A DNA stretch of 64,000 bases from Cyclobacteriaceae bacterium (GCA_028285445.1 JANQPQ010000012.1:62001-126000); one strand, 5' to 3'; counted from the stretch's first letter, positions 35,146 through 44,146 are shown. Notes: generated by a model from the letters alone, not told the origin. Program-made: numbers and translations.

Positions 35146-36267
35146 TTATTGCCGATAAACCCTCCCCTTCCAGCTAAACTTTCCCCCTCTACTCGTTAAG
35201 GCGATAATTACAACGTATAGCGAGTAGGCCAGCTGAAGCACCATGAAAGCTGGAATACTAATCCTCTGACGATTAAAACTCATTACCGATCGTACCAGCA
35301 TATATTCAACAACCATCTTTATAGCCATTACCCACAAAAAATATGCTATAGAGTAAATTCCTGCAGCAGTAAAACCAATAAATGTTAAACTGGTAAGGTG
35401 CACGGTAAATATGAATAGTGCTAACAACTTAGTACTTACCAATTCATAAGCTGCCCATTTGCTCGCCCATCTATTTCGCTGATTTACAAGATCCGATAAC
35501 TTGAGGTGGGCCGGTGTCGTAACGAGACTGCGCCTGTCTTTTAAAAATTTTACACTCGCTGGGTCTGACCGATAAACACGATGCATCAACAATTCATCAT
35601 CACCTGAAATAACCTTTTCCAGACCTGAGTATTCACCAACCGCATGAAATACCCTTCTATCAATGGAAATATTGGCCCCGTTGCACATACTGGGAATACC
35701 CAACCTTAGGGTACCGGCACCAGTTCCAATTAAGGCTGCAAGCTCGATGTCTTGTATTTTACCGAAAAATGAAGAGCTTTCCTGGTAAGTAACCGGCCCA
35801 AAGACAACTTTGCAATTAGGGTCTTGAAATGCTTCCGATATAGCACTCAACCACTCCCTACCTACACGGCAATCTCCATCAGTCATTACCAGTAAATCTC
35901 CTGCTGCAATTTTAGCTGCTTGAGTGATCCCGGCTTTTTTTGGTGAATCACCTTTTTCAATCCTGCTTGCTACTTGTAACTTATAACTAACCCGCTTCTT
36001 GGTCGACTCCACAATCTCTCTGGTATTATCAGTGGAATCATCATCTATAACAATAACTTCCACTTTAGATAGTGGAAAGCTCTGATTGTCCAGGTCATGC
36101 AGCAAGCTTCCTATATTTTCCTCTTCATTCCTAACCACTATGATTACTGAAATAAATGGAAGCCCCTCGGGAGTTTGTGTTGTTTGTTTCGGATTTATCC
36201 AGAACCACCATAACAACAACACCAGGGTAAAATATGGAGCCAATATCGCCAGGAGAAGTATTGTCAT
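35146..36267 (-). CDS. Family 2 glycosyltransferase with C-terminal membrane helices
   Basis: 373 residues from the ATG at 36267, which overlaps the flippase-like gene by 4 bp (ATGA); the frame stays open further upstream but that part is not conserved-looking. Membrane helix near the N-terminus, GT2 domain (about 40-270) with FISVIIVVRNEEENIGSLL, VIDDDSTDNT, MTDGDCRVG (DxD-type) and NQRNRW, then two or three helices and the ending FSWKGRVYRQ. The same W-K-G-R ending occurs in the second GT2 of this set. Confidence 0.92.
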   Translation of the reverse strand: MTILLLAILAPYFTLVLLLWWFWINPKQTTQTPEGLPFISVIIVVRNEEENIGSLLHDLDNQSFPLSKVEVIVIDDDSTDNTREIVESTKKRVSYKLQVASRIEKGDSPKKAGITQAAKIAAGDLLVMTDGDCRVGREWLSAISEAFQDPNCKVVFGPVTYQESSSFFGKIQDIELAALIGTGAGTLRLGIPSMCNGANISIDRRVFHAVGEYSGLEKVISGDDELLMHRVYRSDPASVKFLKDRRSLVTTPAHLKLSDLVNQRNRWASKWAAYELVSTKLLALFIFTVHLTSLTFIGFTAAGIYSIAYFLWVMAIKMVVEYMLVRSVMSFNRQRISIPAFMVLQLAYSLYVVIIALTSRGGKFSWKGRVYRQ

Positions 36268-37232
36268 TGCCTGCTGAGTAACTTTAACCTGAAAACGAAA
36301 AAAGAGCCAATAACCGTTGGCAACAATAGATTCATCACCCACAAAAATAGGCTAGCGGCTATGATGCGGGTGGTATCTACCAGCAGAGGTTCGAAATACT
36401 GCAGGGCTGAAAACTCTCTAATGCCCAGGTCGCTCAAGAAGTTGAAAGCAGGAACGACAGATTTTACCAGAAAAATCCAGGTAACTCCAGCCATCTGCTG
36501 GATACGGTTGACTCCAAAATCAAAGGCCTGCAGTATCAATATGAACTGACTGGCAAACACTATATACCGAATGGTACTGAGCCAAAAGACCTTGCTGAAC
36601 TCTGCCTTGCCGTACAATTGAATCACAGTCAAGTATTTTTCCGCTTTTCTCGCAATTGGAATAGTCTGGACTATTTTGGGTACTTTCCAAACGATTATGG
36701 CAATCGCAACCCCGGCCAGTATAATGGACAATATGGTGACAATTACTTTTAAAGTGTCTGCATTTGTATTCCGCAGATAGAATGCTACGCCAAGAATTCC
36801 AAATAAGATTGTTACCAGTAATTGAGCGACGCTTCCAATTAGTATCGAACCCACAAGTCGAGCTCTTCCAGCAGTGGTAATCTGTCCAATCCTTCCAACA
36901 TAATCTCCCAAGCCATGGGGAGTTACAAAGGCTAGGGCAAGTCCGGATAACACCCCAATATAGGCCTCGGCCATAGAGATTGTGTATATTTTTGAAGCCA
37001 AAAGTCTCCATTTCATTGCTTCTACGAACCAATTAAGTGGCATTAGTAGTAGTGCGATGAATACAAGCCAAAAAGTGTCTCCCTCGAATAGATTTCCGAA
37101 GTGAGTGTATAATTCCTGAAAGAATGATTCCCTATCTTTAACTTTAAGGTAAATGAAGGTGGCGATCCAAATAAAAATCAGGGCTTTGACAAGCAGCCAC
37201 CACCAAACAGATTTCAATCTTTTCTCTCGCAT
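36264..37232 (-). CDS. Flippase-like membrane protein (LPG synthetase TM/UPF0104 family)
   Basis: 322 residues, about 7-8 membrane helices, of the lysylphosphatidylglycerol-synthetase transmembrane (UPF0104) family. The conserved first loop is present: LLLMPLNWFVEAMKWRLLA, with the characteristic Asn, Glu and Lys-Trp. Some members move glycolipids across the membrane; none is proven here. The ATG at 37232 is preferred to the GTG at 37238. Divergent from ruvC with 8 bp between the two starts. It overlaps the next GT2 gene by 4 bp, so the two probably act on the same glycolipid. Confidence 0.87.
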   Translation of the reverse strand: MREKRLKSVWWWLLVKALIFIWIATFIYLKVKDRESFFQELYTHFGNLFEGDTFWLVFIALLLMPLNWFVEAMKWRLLASKIYTISMAEAYIGVLSGLALAFVTPHGLGDYVGRIGQITTAGRARLVGSILIGSVAQLLVTILFGILGVAFYLRNTNADTLKVIVTILSIILAGVAIAIIVWKVPKIVQTIPIARKAEKYLTVIQLYGKAEFSKVFWLSTIRYIVFASQFILILQAFDFGVNRIQQMAGVTWIFLVKSVVPAFNFLSDLGIREFSALQYFEPLLVDTTRIIAASLFLWVMNLLLPTVIGSFFVFRLKLLSRQ

Positions 37233-37240
37233 AGGCACCG

Positions 37241-37810
37241 ATGGCCAAAATAGATAAAAATAGGGACAAGGAAGTGATAGTTGTGGGCCTCGATCCTGGC
37301 ACGAGATTCATGGGTTTTGCGGTATTAATGATAAAGAATCAGCAAATGGCATTGCTTCAATTTGGAGTAATTCACTTACACAAGTATGCAAATCATGAAC
37401 TGAAGCTTAAGAAAGTATTTGATAAGGTAAGTAACATAATTGATGAGTTCTCGCCTGATGAAATTGCTTTGGAGGCCCCATTCTATGGAAAAAATGTACA
37501 GTCGATGTTAAAACTTGGAAGGGCGCAAGGAGTAGCCATGGCTGCCGCCTTGGCCAAGGAAGTTCCAATTTCAGAATACGCACCCAAAAAAGTTAAGCAG
37601 TCTGTTACTGGTAATGGAAATGCCTCTAAAGAACAGGTGTCACACATGTTACAAACCCTACTGAACATTAAGGAGGCACCAAAGATGTTTGATGCTACCG
37701 ACGCACTAGCAGTGGCTGTATGCCACCATTTTCAGAAAAATAGTATTGTTAAAACTTCTAAGAGCTGGAAATCATTTATTGCTGAAAACCCAGGAAGAAT
37801 CAAGGGTTAG
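37241..37810 (+). CDS. ruvC: Holliday junction resolvase RuvC
   Basis: Endonuclease that cuts four-way DNA junctions during recombination repair. 189 residues, about usual length. Catalytic carboxylates: D18 in GLDPGTRF, Glu in ALEAPFYG, and Asp in MFDATDALAVAVCHH. The KQSVTGNGNASKEQV region is the family DNA-contact segment. No ruvA or ruvB is next to it. The start is 8 bp from the divergent membrane protein gene and the stop overlaps the HIT gene stop (TTAG). Confidence 0.95.
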   Translation: MAKIDKNRDKEVIVVGLDPGTRFMGFAVLMIKNQQMALLQFGVIHLHKYANHELKLKKVFDKVSNIIDEFSPDEIALEAPFYGKNVQSMLKLGRAQGVAMAAALAKEVPISEYAPKKVKQSVTGNGNASKEQVSHMLQTLLNIKEAPKMFDATDALAVAVCHHFQKNSIVKTSKSWKSFIAENPGRIKG

Positions 37811-38205
37811 CTGTTGAAATTAGCGGCAATAGCAGTGGCAGTTTTTGCCAAATCCTCTTGTGTCGGATTCAACTTAGGGCGGGTAAAGTTGATATCATCC
37901 ATGGAGTTTAGAGGAACCAGGTGTACATGGGTGTGAGGTACTTCCAAACCGACAACGGCCACTCCCACCCTTTCACAGGTAATTGTGGCCTCAATGGCTC
38001 TAGCAACTGCCTTTGAAAACAAATGCAGTTTGCTTAACAACTCATCTTCCAAATCAAAAATATAATCCACCTCCACCTTGGGAACTACAAGTGTATGACC
38101 CAAAACCAAGGGGTTAATATCAAGGAAGGCTATAAAGTCTTCATTTTCGGCCACAATATGACCGGGTATTTCGCGATTAATGATTCTGGTAAATATGGAT
38201 GGCAT
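37807..38205 (-). CDS. HIT family (HINT-like) nucleotide-binding protein
   Basis: 132 residues, normal for a HINT-type protein that hydrolyses nucleoside phosphoramidates. The histidine triad reads HTHVHLVPL near residue 90. The N-terminus SIFTRIINREIPGHIVAENEDFIAFLDINPLVLGHTLVVP is the family signature. Its start overlaps the greA stop (TAATG). Shares the greA promoter. Confidence 0.95.
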   Translation of the reverse strand: MPSIFTRIINREIPGHIVAENEDFIAFLDINPLVLGHTLVVPKVEVDYIFDLEDELLSKLHLFSKAVARAIEATITCERVGVAVVGLEVPHTHVHLVPLNSMDDINFTRPKLNPTQEDLAKTATAIAANFNS

Positions 38206-38681
38206 TAATCGATGGAGATCTTAAGAACCTCAAACTCCATCTCTCCGGCCGGGGCCTGAACTTTAGCGACATCACCTTTTTTCTTGCCCAATAGGCCCTT
38301 GGCAATAGGTGAGTTCACAGAGATTTTGCCGCTTTTTAGGTCGGCCTCTTCTTCAGCAACAATGGTATATGAAAATGATGCTCCATTGCTTTTGTTCTTT
38401 ATCGCTACCGTTGATAGAATAGAAACTTTGGAGGTATCGATAGTTGACTGATCAAGAATTCTGGCATTTCCCACAATTTCCTCCAACTTAGAAATTTTCA
38501 ACTCCAACAGGCCTTGAGCATCTTTGGCTGCGTCATACTCGGCATTCTCACTAAGGTCGCCTTTGTCTCGTGCCTCAGCGATTTGTTTTGCAATATCCGT
38601 GCGGCCCTTGGTGCGCAATTCGTTAAGCTCATCCTTAATTTTTTGCAGGCCTTCCTCTGTATAGTATGATATCTTCCCCAT
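38205..38681 (-). CDS. greA: Transcription elongation factor GreA
   Basis: Rescues stalled RNA polymerase by stimulating transcript cleavage. 158 residues, full length. N-terminal coiled coil (about 1-75) with the acidic tip DLSENAEYDAAKD, then the C-terminal FKBP-like domain with ISVNSPIAKGLLGKKKGD. A good Bacteroidota promoter lies at 38761-38794, and the 5' leader carries a strong hairpin (38705-38749). The HIT gene is translationally coupled downstream. Confidence 0.97.
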   Translation of the reverse strand: MGKISYYTEEGLQKIKDELNELRTKGRTDIAKQIAEARDKGDLSENAEYDAAKDAQGLLELKISKLEEIVGNARILDQSTIDTSKVSILSTVAIKNKSNGASFSYTIVAEEEADLKSGKISVNSPIAKGLLGKKKGDVAKVQAPAGEMEFEVLKISID

Positions 38682-38704
38682 TTTTCTAATAACCCCCTAA
38701 AAAT

Positions 38705-38749
38705 AAATAACGGCTCCAAATGAAACCGTTTCAGTAGGGGCTGTTATTT
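38705..38749 (-). promoter_or_regulatory. Two-tier hairpin in the greA 5' leader
   Basis: Arms 38705-38717 and 38737-38749 pair over 13 positions, and an inner TGAAA/TTTCA stem sits at 38721-38733. In plus-strand RNA the two imperfect positions are G-U pairs; in the greA transcript they are A-C mismatches. The greA leader would run from about 38755 to 38682, so the hairpin fills most of it. Confidence 0.5.
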
Positions 38750-38760
38750 CCTTGTATTAA

Positions 38761-38794
38761 CAAAGGTAGGGCATTATTTTAAAAATCTCAACAA
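38761..38794 (-). promoter_or_regulatory. Bacteroidota promoter for greA-HIT
   Basis: On the minus strand TACCTTTG (38761-38768) matches TAnnTTTG, with a TTGTTG box at 38789-38794, 20 bp upstream. Transcription would begin near 38755, about 75 nt before the greA ATG. Confidence 0.7.
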
Positions 38795-38801
38795 TTTGAC
38801 G

Positions 38802-39686
38802 CTACGAGGGTACTGCCGATGGCACTTCAATTCCAATCAATTCAGGGAATGACCTCTCCAGCTCTTTGGACAAATCTGGATCTATTTTAGCCATATACAG
38901 CGTTTTAGCTTTTGACAATTGCTCTACGGTTAATCCGTTGGCAAACCGTAAATCTGCTTTGTATAGACTAGTGTTTTCAAAGTTGGCGCCCGTCAAATAG
39001 GCACCTCTTAAGTCGGCTTCCATCAAAAATGCATTGGAAAAATCCGCCTTAATTAGAAATGAGTTGCGCAAACTTGCTTTGATAAGAAATGCGTCCTTAA
39101 AAACTGCCCCCCCAGCATAAGCGTGATTTAGTTCTGCCTGGTTGAGATTGGCGTTTTCGAAAAGCGTTTGATTAAGACGAGCTTTTACTAAATCGCTCCC
39201 TATCAAGTTAGAGTGGGTAAGGTTGGCTGAGTTCAAGTTGGAGCCGGAGAGCTTAACGTAGCTAAGATTGGTTTTAACCAAATGCGTGTTTACCAGATCT
39301 ATGTCGTAAATGTTGTGTCTATTTAGTCTCTTTATGTTACCTACGGTTCTAAAAGCAGCCTCTTCTGACTCCCACAGTCTAAAATCGTCTATTTCGTCTT
39401 TGTAGGTTCGTATTCTACCTCTTACTTCACCTTTCCTGTTTAGCCAAAAAATCAATATACCGATAACGGCAATATCAAAGAGCATACCATGCGCCTCAGC
39501 CAGAATCTGACTATAAAAATTCTCAAAATCCCAGATGTAGTAAGGCAGGCTAAAACCAATCACGATGATTGCAAGGCCAAGCAGTACAAGACTTGAAGTA
39601 AGTATTGGCTTCTCGGAGATTTTCGAGAAGTATTCGAGGAGGCTTTTAATCCAGATTTTGGCCCTAATTAAGATGCGATTTCTCAT
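38802..39686 (-). CDS. Membrane-anchored pentapeptide-repeat protein
   Basis: 294 residues from the ATG at 39686 (a TTG at 39701 is the upstream alternative). Two membrane helices (about 30-52 and 66-86) are followed by a linker and about 25 pentapeptide repeats of type A(D/N)LxX (about 125-275: for example ANLTHSNLIGSDLVKARL). The repeats form a right-handed quadrilateral beta helix. Some soluble family members mimic DNA and bind gyrase; for a membrane form no role is known. It lies alone between greA and a dehydrogenase gene. Confidence 0.88.
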   Translation of the reverse strand: MRNRILIRAKIWIKSLLEYFSKISEKPILTSSLVLLGLAIIVIGFSLPYYIWDFENFYSQILAEAHGMLFDIAVIGILIFWLNRKGEVRGRIRTYKDEIDDFRLWESEEAAFRTVGNIKRLNRHNIYDIDLVNTHLVKTNLSYVKLSGSNLNSANLTHSNLIGSDLVKARLNQTLFENANLNQAELNHAYAGGAVFKDAFLIKASLRNSFLIKADFSNAFLMEADLRGAYLTGANFENTSLYKADLRFANGLTVEQLSKAKTLYMAKIDPDLSKELERSFPELIGIEVPSAVPS

Positions 39687-39886
39687 TGCTGGTTCCAACA
39701 ATAAGCCACTTACGATACCGTTAACTTTAACTATAAAGTAAGTAAGAACTGTTGTTGGTTAATCCTTTGGTTTCGTCGAAGTATGGGTTATGCACTCTTT
39801 ACGCCCAAACAAGGATTTATGTTAGCAATTACCTTGATGAAATACAATTTATTATTGCTTGAGTGATGTAATATTAAGCGGCTATT

Positions 39887-40822
39887 TCAGGCGATTTCCT
39901 GAGAGATTTTTTCAACAAGAACTTCATTAATGCGTGCGTAAGATTGGTGACTCCAGCCAGCAATGTGGGGTGTGAAAAGCATATTGTCTGATTCCACGAG
40001 AAATTCGAAGGTTTTTGCCTGTGATTCCGTGAGTTCATCCAATCTTTCATTCTCAAGCACATCCAGAGCCGCTGCTCGTATTATATTATTTCGTAAACAG
40101 TACTCTAATGCTTTTAATGACAAAATTTCGCCTCGAGCGGTGTTAATCAAGAAGATGGGTTTTTGAAATTTTTGAAGGAAGTCCTCGTCAAGCATCGCCT
40201 CGGTCTCACCAGTAAGTGGCACGTGAATGCTAAAAATATCAGCTTCTTCAAAAATCACTTCAAGTGCTACCTCCTTAGCATAATTGTCACCATAACCGGC
40301 TTTGTACTTATCATAAGCCAAAACCCGGCATCCAAATGCCTTCAATCTCTTAGCCACAGCCATGCCCATATTACCATAACCAAGCAGCCCCACAACCTTG
40401 TCTCCAAGTTCCTCACCCCTATTAGCCTCTCGTTGCCAATTTCTCTGCCTCACCTGTCTGTCTGCTCTGGGAAAATTATTAAGTAGACTCAGCATCATGC
40501 CAATGGTATGTTCTGCCAAAGCATCTCGGTTGCCTTCTGGTGCATTCAGAATTTTAACACCCAATGCTTCTACTTCCTCAATATTTATGTTGTCCAAGCC
40601 AGCGCCTGCCCGGCCAATAAACCTGAGGTCATTAGCCTTGGAGAGTAGCTCCTTGTCAATTGTGGTCTTACTGCGAATTATTAAGCCTTGATATCCATCC
40701 ATGGCATCAATTATTTGCTGCCTGTCATATTCTGGGCGATAAACTCCTTCAACCCCAATATCCGCCAGCAATGGCACTAAACTGGGATGCATTTTATCAA
40801 CAATTAGGCACCTAATAGCCAT
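39887..40822 (-). CDS. D-isomer 2-hydroxyacid dehydrogenase, PGDH-like
   Basis: 311 residues, NAD-linked. The Rossmann motif reads GLLGYGNMGMAVAKRL. The catalytic triad is visible: Arg in NTARGE, Glu in DVLENE, and His in FTPHIAGW. It resembles phosphoglycerate dehydrogenase without the C-terminal ACT regulatory domain, so it could make 3-phosphohydroxypyruvate for serine or act on another 2-hydroxyacid; serC is not nearby. It follows mgtE with a 1-bp gap on the same strand. Upstream, 39702-39886 is an AT-rich gap where I see no promoter or gene. Confidence 0.9.
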   Translation of the reverse strand: MAIRCLIVDKMHPSLVPLLADIGVEGVYRPEYDRQQIIDAMDGYQGLIIRSKTTIDKELLSKANDLRFIGRAGAGLDNINIEEVEALGVKILNAPEGNRDALAEHTIGMMLSLLNNFPRADRQVRQRNWQREANRGEELGDKVVGLLGYGNMGMAVAKRLKAFGCRVLAYDKYKAGYGDNYAKEVALEVIFEEADIFSIHVPLTGETEAMLDEDFLQKFQKPIFLINTARGEILSLKALEYCLRNNIIRAAALDVLENERLDELTESQAKTFEFLVESDNMLFTPHIAGWSHQSYARINEVLVEKISQEIA

Positions 40823-40823
40823 A

Positions 40824-42197
40824 TTAGAACTGGTATAGTAAGTGGGCTACACTGAAGTAAACAGCTAGCCCGAGTAAGTCAATAGTTGTAGTAATAAATG
40901 GCCCGGATGCCAAGGCAGGATTTATATTGACTCGATCCAGAAGCAAAGGAACTATGGTGCCTAATACCGATGCTAACAATACCACGCTAAAAAGCGCTAC
41001 CGATACAACGCCAGCCAATTTAGTTTCTTCATTAAGTAAAAGAACGAAGGCAAATACTAATACGCCCAGCAGAATGCCGTTGATAATTGCCACGAAAAGG
41101 ACTTTTACCATCTTCTTAAATAGGCTGTGTTCAAATGCTGAGGGATTCGCCAGACTTTGTACCACTAATGCCGAGGACTGAATACCCACATTTCCGCCTG
41201 TTGCCATTATCAGTGGGATAAAAAATGCAATCGCCGTTATCTGGGCAAGATCTTCCTCAAAGAAGCCAATGAGCTTGGCCCCGAGAATTCCTCCAAATAA
41301 CCCGATAACTAGCCACGGGAGACGTGCCCTTGATAGCATCCAAATGCTGTCATCTTCTTCAACGTCTTCAGAGATACCAGACATTAGTTGCCTTTCCTCC
41401 TCCGCCTGCTCAGCAATTACATCTACCACATCATCTATGGTAATTCGACCCAAAAGCTGTCCTTTGACATTGACAACAGGTACTGCTTCCAAATCGTATT
41501 TGCGCATAATCGCTGCCACCTCCTCCTCAGCCAGGTAGGTTTCAACTGACACTACATCATCGTCGTAGATGTCTTTGATTTTAGTGCCGTCATTAGAAAG
41601 AAGTATCTTCTTCAAAGAGACTCTACCGAGAAGTACACCGAAGTCATCAACAACATACACCGAATAAATTTTCTGAACCTCACTTGCCTGTTTGCGAATT
41701 TCCTCAATACAATCTTCAACGGTCAATTCCTGGTTACACTTTATAAGTTCCTTTGCCATGAGGCCACCAGCACAATCTTCGTCGTACCGAAGTAATTCAA
41801 TTAGGTATTGAGCCTTTTCGCTATTCTCTAGGGCGGCGATAACCTCCTCTCTGGTCTTTACCGGTAACTCATTAAGGATATCTGCCCCGTCATCTGAATC
41901 GAGACAGTCAAGGAAAGCGCTGATCTCCGGGGGTTCGAAAGCTTTGAGAAAATCGTTTCTGGTGTCTTCATCCAGATTCTCAATAATCTCAGCAGAGATT
42001 TCAATAGGCAAAAGGTCTATTACATACTTCGATTCATCTGTCCCGAATTCATGCAAAACTTCAGTTATGTCTGCGGGGTTCACGCCATCCATGGAGGAGC
42101 GAACAAAGCCTTCATCCTGGTTCTGGATTGCCTCCCCAAGTCGGTCTAGATATTCTTTAGTGAATTCAAATTGCACTATGGTGTTAGTGTCGCTCAA
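40824..42197 (-). CDS. mgtE: Magnesium transporter MgtE
   Basis: 457 residues, full length. Cytosolic superhelical N domain (about 20-130), two CBS domains (about 135-265; MAKELIKCNQELTVEDCI, then GRITIDDVVDVI) which sense magnesium, a connecting helix, then five membrane helices with the pore motif ATGGNVGIQSSALVVQSL. A TTG at 42197 or a GTG at 42176 are the possible starts; neither is an ATG. Overlaps rsmA by 14 bp, so the two are co-transcribed. Confidence 0.92.
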   Translation of the reverse strand: MSDTNTIVQFEFTKEYLDRLGEAIQNQDEGFVRSSMDGVNPADITEVLHEFGTDESKYVIDLLPIEISAEIIENLDEDTRNDFLKAFEPPEISAFLDCLDSDDGADILNELPVKTREEVIAALENSEKAQYLIELLRYDEDCAGGLMAKELIKCNQELTVEDCIEEIRKQASEVQKIYSVYVVDDFGVLLGRVSLKKILLSNDGTKIKDIYDDDVVSVETYLAEEEVAAIMRKYDLEAVPVVNVKGQLLGRITIDDVVDVIAEQAEEERQLMSGISEDVEEDDSIWMLSRARLPWLVIGLFGGILGAKLIGFFEEDLAQITAIAFFIPLIMATGGNVGIQSSALVVQSLANPSAFEHSLFKKMVKVLFVAIINGILLGVLVFAFVLLLNEETKLAGVVSVALFSVVLLASVLGTIVPLLLDRVNINPALASGPFITTTIDLLGLAVYFSVAHLLYQF

Positions 42198-42951
42198 TTT
42201 GGCTGGTAAGGGTTACAAAATCGTTTACTGAGAGTTGCTCCGCGCGTAGACTTAATAGATCCTGCCTCTGGATTTCTTCGGGCAAATTTAGAGGTTTTAG
42301 GGCGTTGCGCAATGTTTTTCTACGGTTTTGGAAAGCTTGCTTCACCACCCTGAAGAATAGCTTCTCGTCACAAGCCAACACCTCCGTTTCATTGCGACTG
42401 AGTCGGAGCACACCTGACTCAACTTTCGGTGGTGGGTGGAATGACTCGGCTGCGACAGAGAACAAATACTCTACTTGGTAATAGGCCTGAAGCAGCACAC
42501 TAAGTATGCCATATCTCTTACTCCCCGGGGGAGACGCTATGCGTTCACCTACCTCTCTTTGCACCATGCCCACTACATGATGAACCAGATGTTTGTTCTC
42601 TAGTATTTTGAAGAAGATCTGAGAAGAAATGTTGTAAGGAAAGTTACCGATGATTGAGCATCTGGAATTGCAATGTGCGGATATATTCAAAGTGAGGAAA
42701 TCCTGGTTGAGAAGCGTTTCGGTTAGTTGCGGCCACCGCTTTTTGAGGTGGGCAACAGACTCTCTATCCAATTCTACCAGCAGCAAATTCAAGTCGTGCT
42801 GCTGAAGGTAATTGGTGAGTACTCCAGTACCTGGTCCCAATTCTATTAAAATGTCTCCACAGTGCACTTCCATCATGGCATCGACAATATTGCGAGCAAT
42901 GTTTTCATCTTTGAGAAAGTGTTGTCCAAGAAATTTTTTCGGTCGCACCAT
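42184..42951 (-). CDS. rsmA: 16S rRNA dimethyladenosine transferase RsmA (KsgA)
   Basis: Dimethylates the two adjacent adenosines near the 3' end of 16S rRNA. 255 residues, normal length. S-adenosylmethionine motif IELGPGTGVLTNYL, acidic loop VELDRES, catalytic NFPYNISSQI, and the C-terminal PPPKVESGVLRL region. First gene of the rsmA-mgtE-dehydrogenase operon, with a promoter element at 42992-42999 giving a leader of about 35 nt. Divergent from pdxA. Confidence 0.97.
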   Translation of the reverse strand: MVRPKKFLGQHFLKDENIARNIVDAMMEVHCGDILIELGPGTGVLTNYLQQHDLNLLLVELDRESVAHLKKRWPQLTETLLNQDFLTLNISAHCNSRCSIIGNFPYNISSQIFFKILENKHLVHHVVGMVQREVGERIASPPGSKRYGILSVLLQAYYQVEYLFSVAAESFHPPPKVESGVLRLSRNETEVLACDEKLFFRVVKQAFQNRRKTLRNALKPLNLPEEIQRQDLLSLRAEQLSVNDFVTLTSQIERH

Positions 42952-42991
42952 ATTAATCGAAGTTGCCTTAGGTAGCTTGAATCCAATCGTT

Positions 42992-42999
42992 CAAAAATA
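42992..42999 (-). promoter_or_regulatory. Bacteroidota -7 promoter element for rsmA
   Basis: The minus strand reads TATTTTTG, matching TAnnTTTG. A possible TTTG box at 43028-43031 is 28 bp upstream, wider than usual, so this is a moderate call. Confidence 0.45.
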
Positions 43000-43039
43000 C
43001 ATTAAATTGCAGCCCGTAATATTTACGCAAAGAAATACA

Positions 43040-44056
43040 ATGGGAGAACAAGATAGCAAACCGATAATCGGCATTACCCTGGGAGATATAAACGGTGTGG
43101 GGCCAGAAGTTGTAATGAAGGCCCTTGCGGATAATCGGGTCTTAAATTCGCTTACCCCAGTTATATACGGATCGACAAAGACGCTTTCCTATTACCGAAA
43201 GGTTCTAGATCTAAATGATTTCAATTACAGCCAGGTTAAGCCTGATTCTGGAATAATTAGAAAGAAAATTAACGTGGTTAACTGCTGGGAGGATGCCGTC
43301 GAAGTAAATACCGGTAAATCTACTGAGGTAGGAGGCAAATGCGCCTATCTCGCATTGGAGAAGGCGGTACAGGATTTAAGAGATAACCGCATTGCCGGAG
43401 TGGTTACTGCCCCTATCAATAAATCCAACATTCAAAATGAAGATTTTAAATTTCCTGGTCACACAGAGTATTTTAGCGCCAGGTTTGAGGTGAATGAGAA
43501 CCTGATGTTTCTGGTAAGCGAAGAACTAAGAGTTGGAATAGTAACTGGGCACATACCTATTTCTGAGGTTGCAGGACAAGTCACGGCTGATAGGATTAAA
43601 TCCAAGCTGAAGATCATGGAGAAATCTTTAATCAAGGATTTCGCTATTAAGAAACCTAAAATTGCCGTGCTGGGTTTGAACCCACACGCCGGGGATGGAG
43701 GACTACTGGGTATGGAGGATGAGGAAGTTATCGCACCTGTAGTTAAGGAGTTGAAAGAGCAAGGCAAATTAGTAATGGGTCCTTACCCAGCTGATGGCTT
43801 TTTTGGATCATATCAACATAAGAAATTTGATGGCGTTTTGGCAATGTATCATGATCAGGGACTAATTCCATTTAAGACCATTGCCTTCAATAAGGGAGTA
43901 AACTATACTGCCGGTTTGCCAATAGTGAGGACATCTCCTGATCATGGAACTGCTTATAGCCTTGCGGGTAAAGGTGAGGCTGACCCCGGCTCTATCCAGG
44001 ACGCAATCTTTGCGGCTGCTACAATTTGCAAAAACCGCTCTGAATTAGTCAACTGA
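43040..44056 (+). CDS. pdxA: 4-hydroxythreonine-4-phosphate dehydrogenase PdxA
   Basis: Oxidises 4-phospho-hydroxythreonine in the DXP-dependent pyridoxal phosphate pathway. 338 residues from the ATG at 43040; an upstream open stretch is not conserved-looking. Metal histidines lie in FPGHTEYF, VTGHIPISEVA and MYHDQGLIPFK. The substrate-binding region GLNPHAGDGGLLG and the RTSPDHGTAYSLAGKG end are typical. Divergent from rsmA. It is followed by a separate promoter for the lipid operon. Confidence 0.96.
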   Translation: MGEQDSKPIIGITLGDINGVGPEVVMKALADNRVLNSLTPVIYGSTKTLSYYRKVLDLNDFNYSQVKPDSGIIRKKINVVNCWEDAVEVNTGKSTEVGGKCAYLALEKAVQDLRDNRIAGVVTAPINKSNIQNEDFKFPGHTEYFSARFEVNENLMFLVSEELRVGIVTGHIPISEVAGQVTADRIKSKLKIMEKSLIKDFAIKKPKIAVLGLNPHAGDGGLLGMEDEEVIAPVVKELKEQGKLVMGPYPADGFFGSYQHKKFDGVLAMYHDQGLIPFKTIAFNKGVNYTAGLPIVRTSPDHGTAYSLAGKGEADPGSIQDAIFAAATICKNRSELVN

Positions 44057-44107
44057 TAGGCCTATTATCTTTAATATCATTCCTTTTATAAATTAGATTA
44101 ATCTTCA

Positions 44108-44115
44108 TAACTTTG
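44108..44115 (+). promoter_or_regulatory. Bacteroidota promoter for the DUF177-rpmF-plsX-fabH-efp-accB-accC operon
   Basis: TAACTTTG matches TAnnTTTG exactly. A TTTT box at 44084-44087 lies 20 bp upstream. Transcription would begin near 44120, giving a leader of about 27 nt before the GTG at 44147. Confidence 0.75.
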
Positions 44116-44146
44116 CGGTCTTGTTTGAAAAGAGGGTGTTTTTGCA

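Noticed and set aside
36520..37032. 170-codon minus-strand frame overlapping the flippase-like gene
   Set aside because: Out-of-frame shadow; rich in Cys, Trp and Arg with no hydrophobic pattern, while the other frame gives clear membrane helices.
44056..44065. ATAGGCCTAT palindrome after pdxA as an operator or terminator
   Set aside because: A 10-bp palindrome with no loop or T-run is expected by chance in this much sequence.
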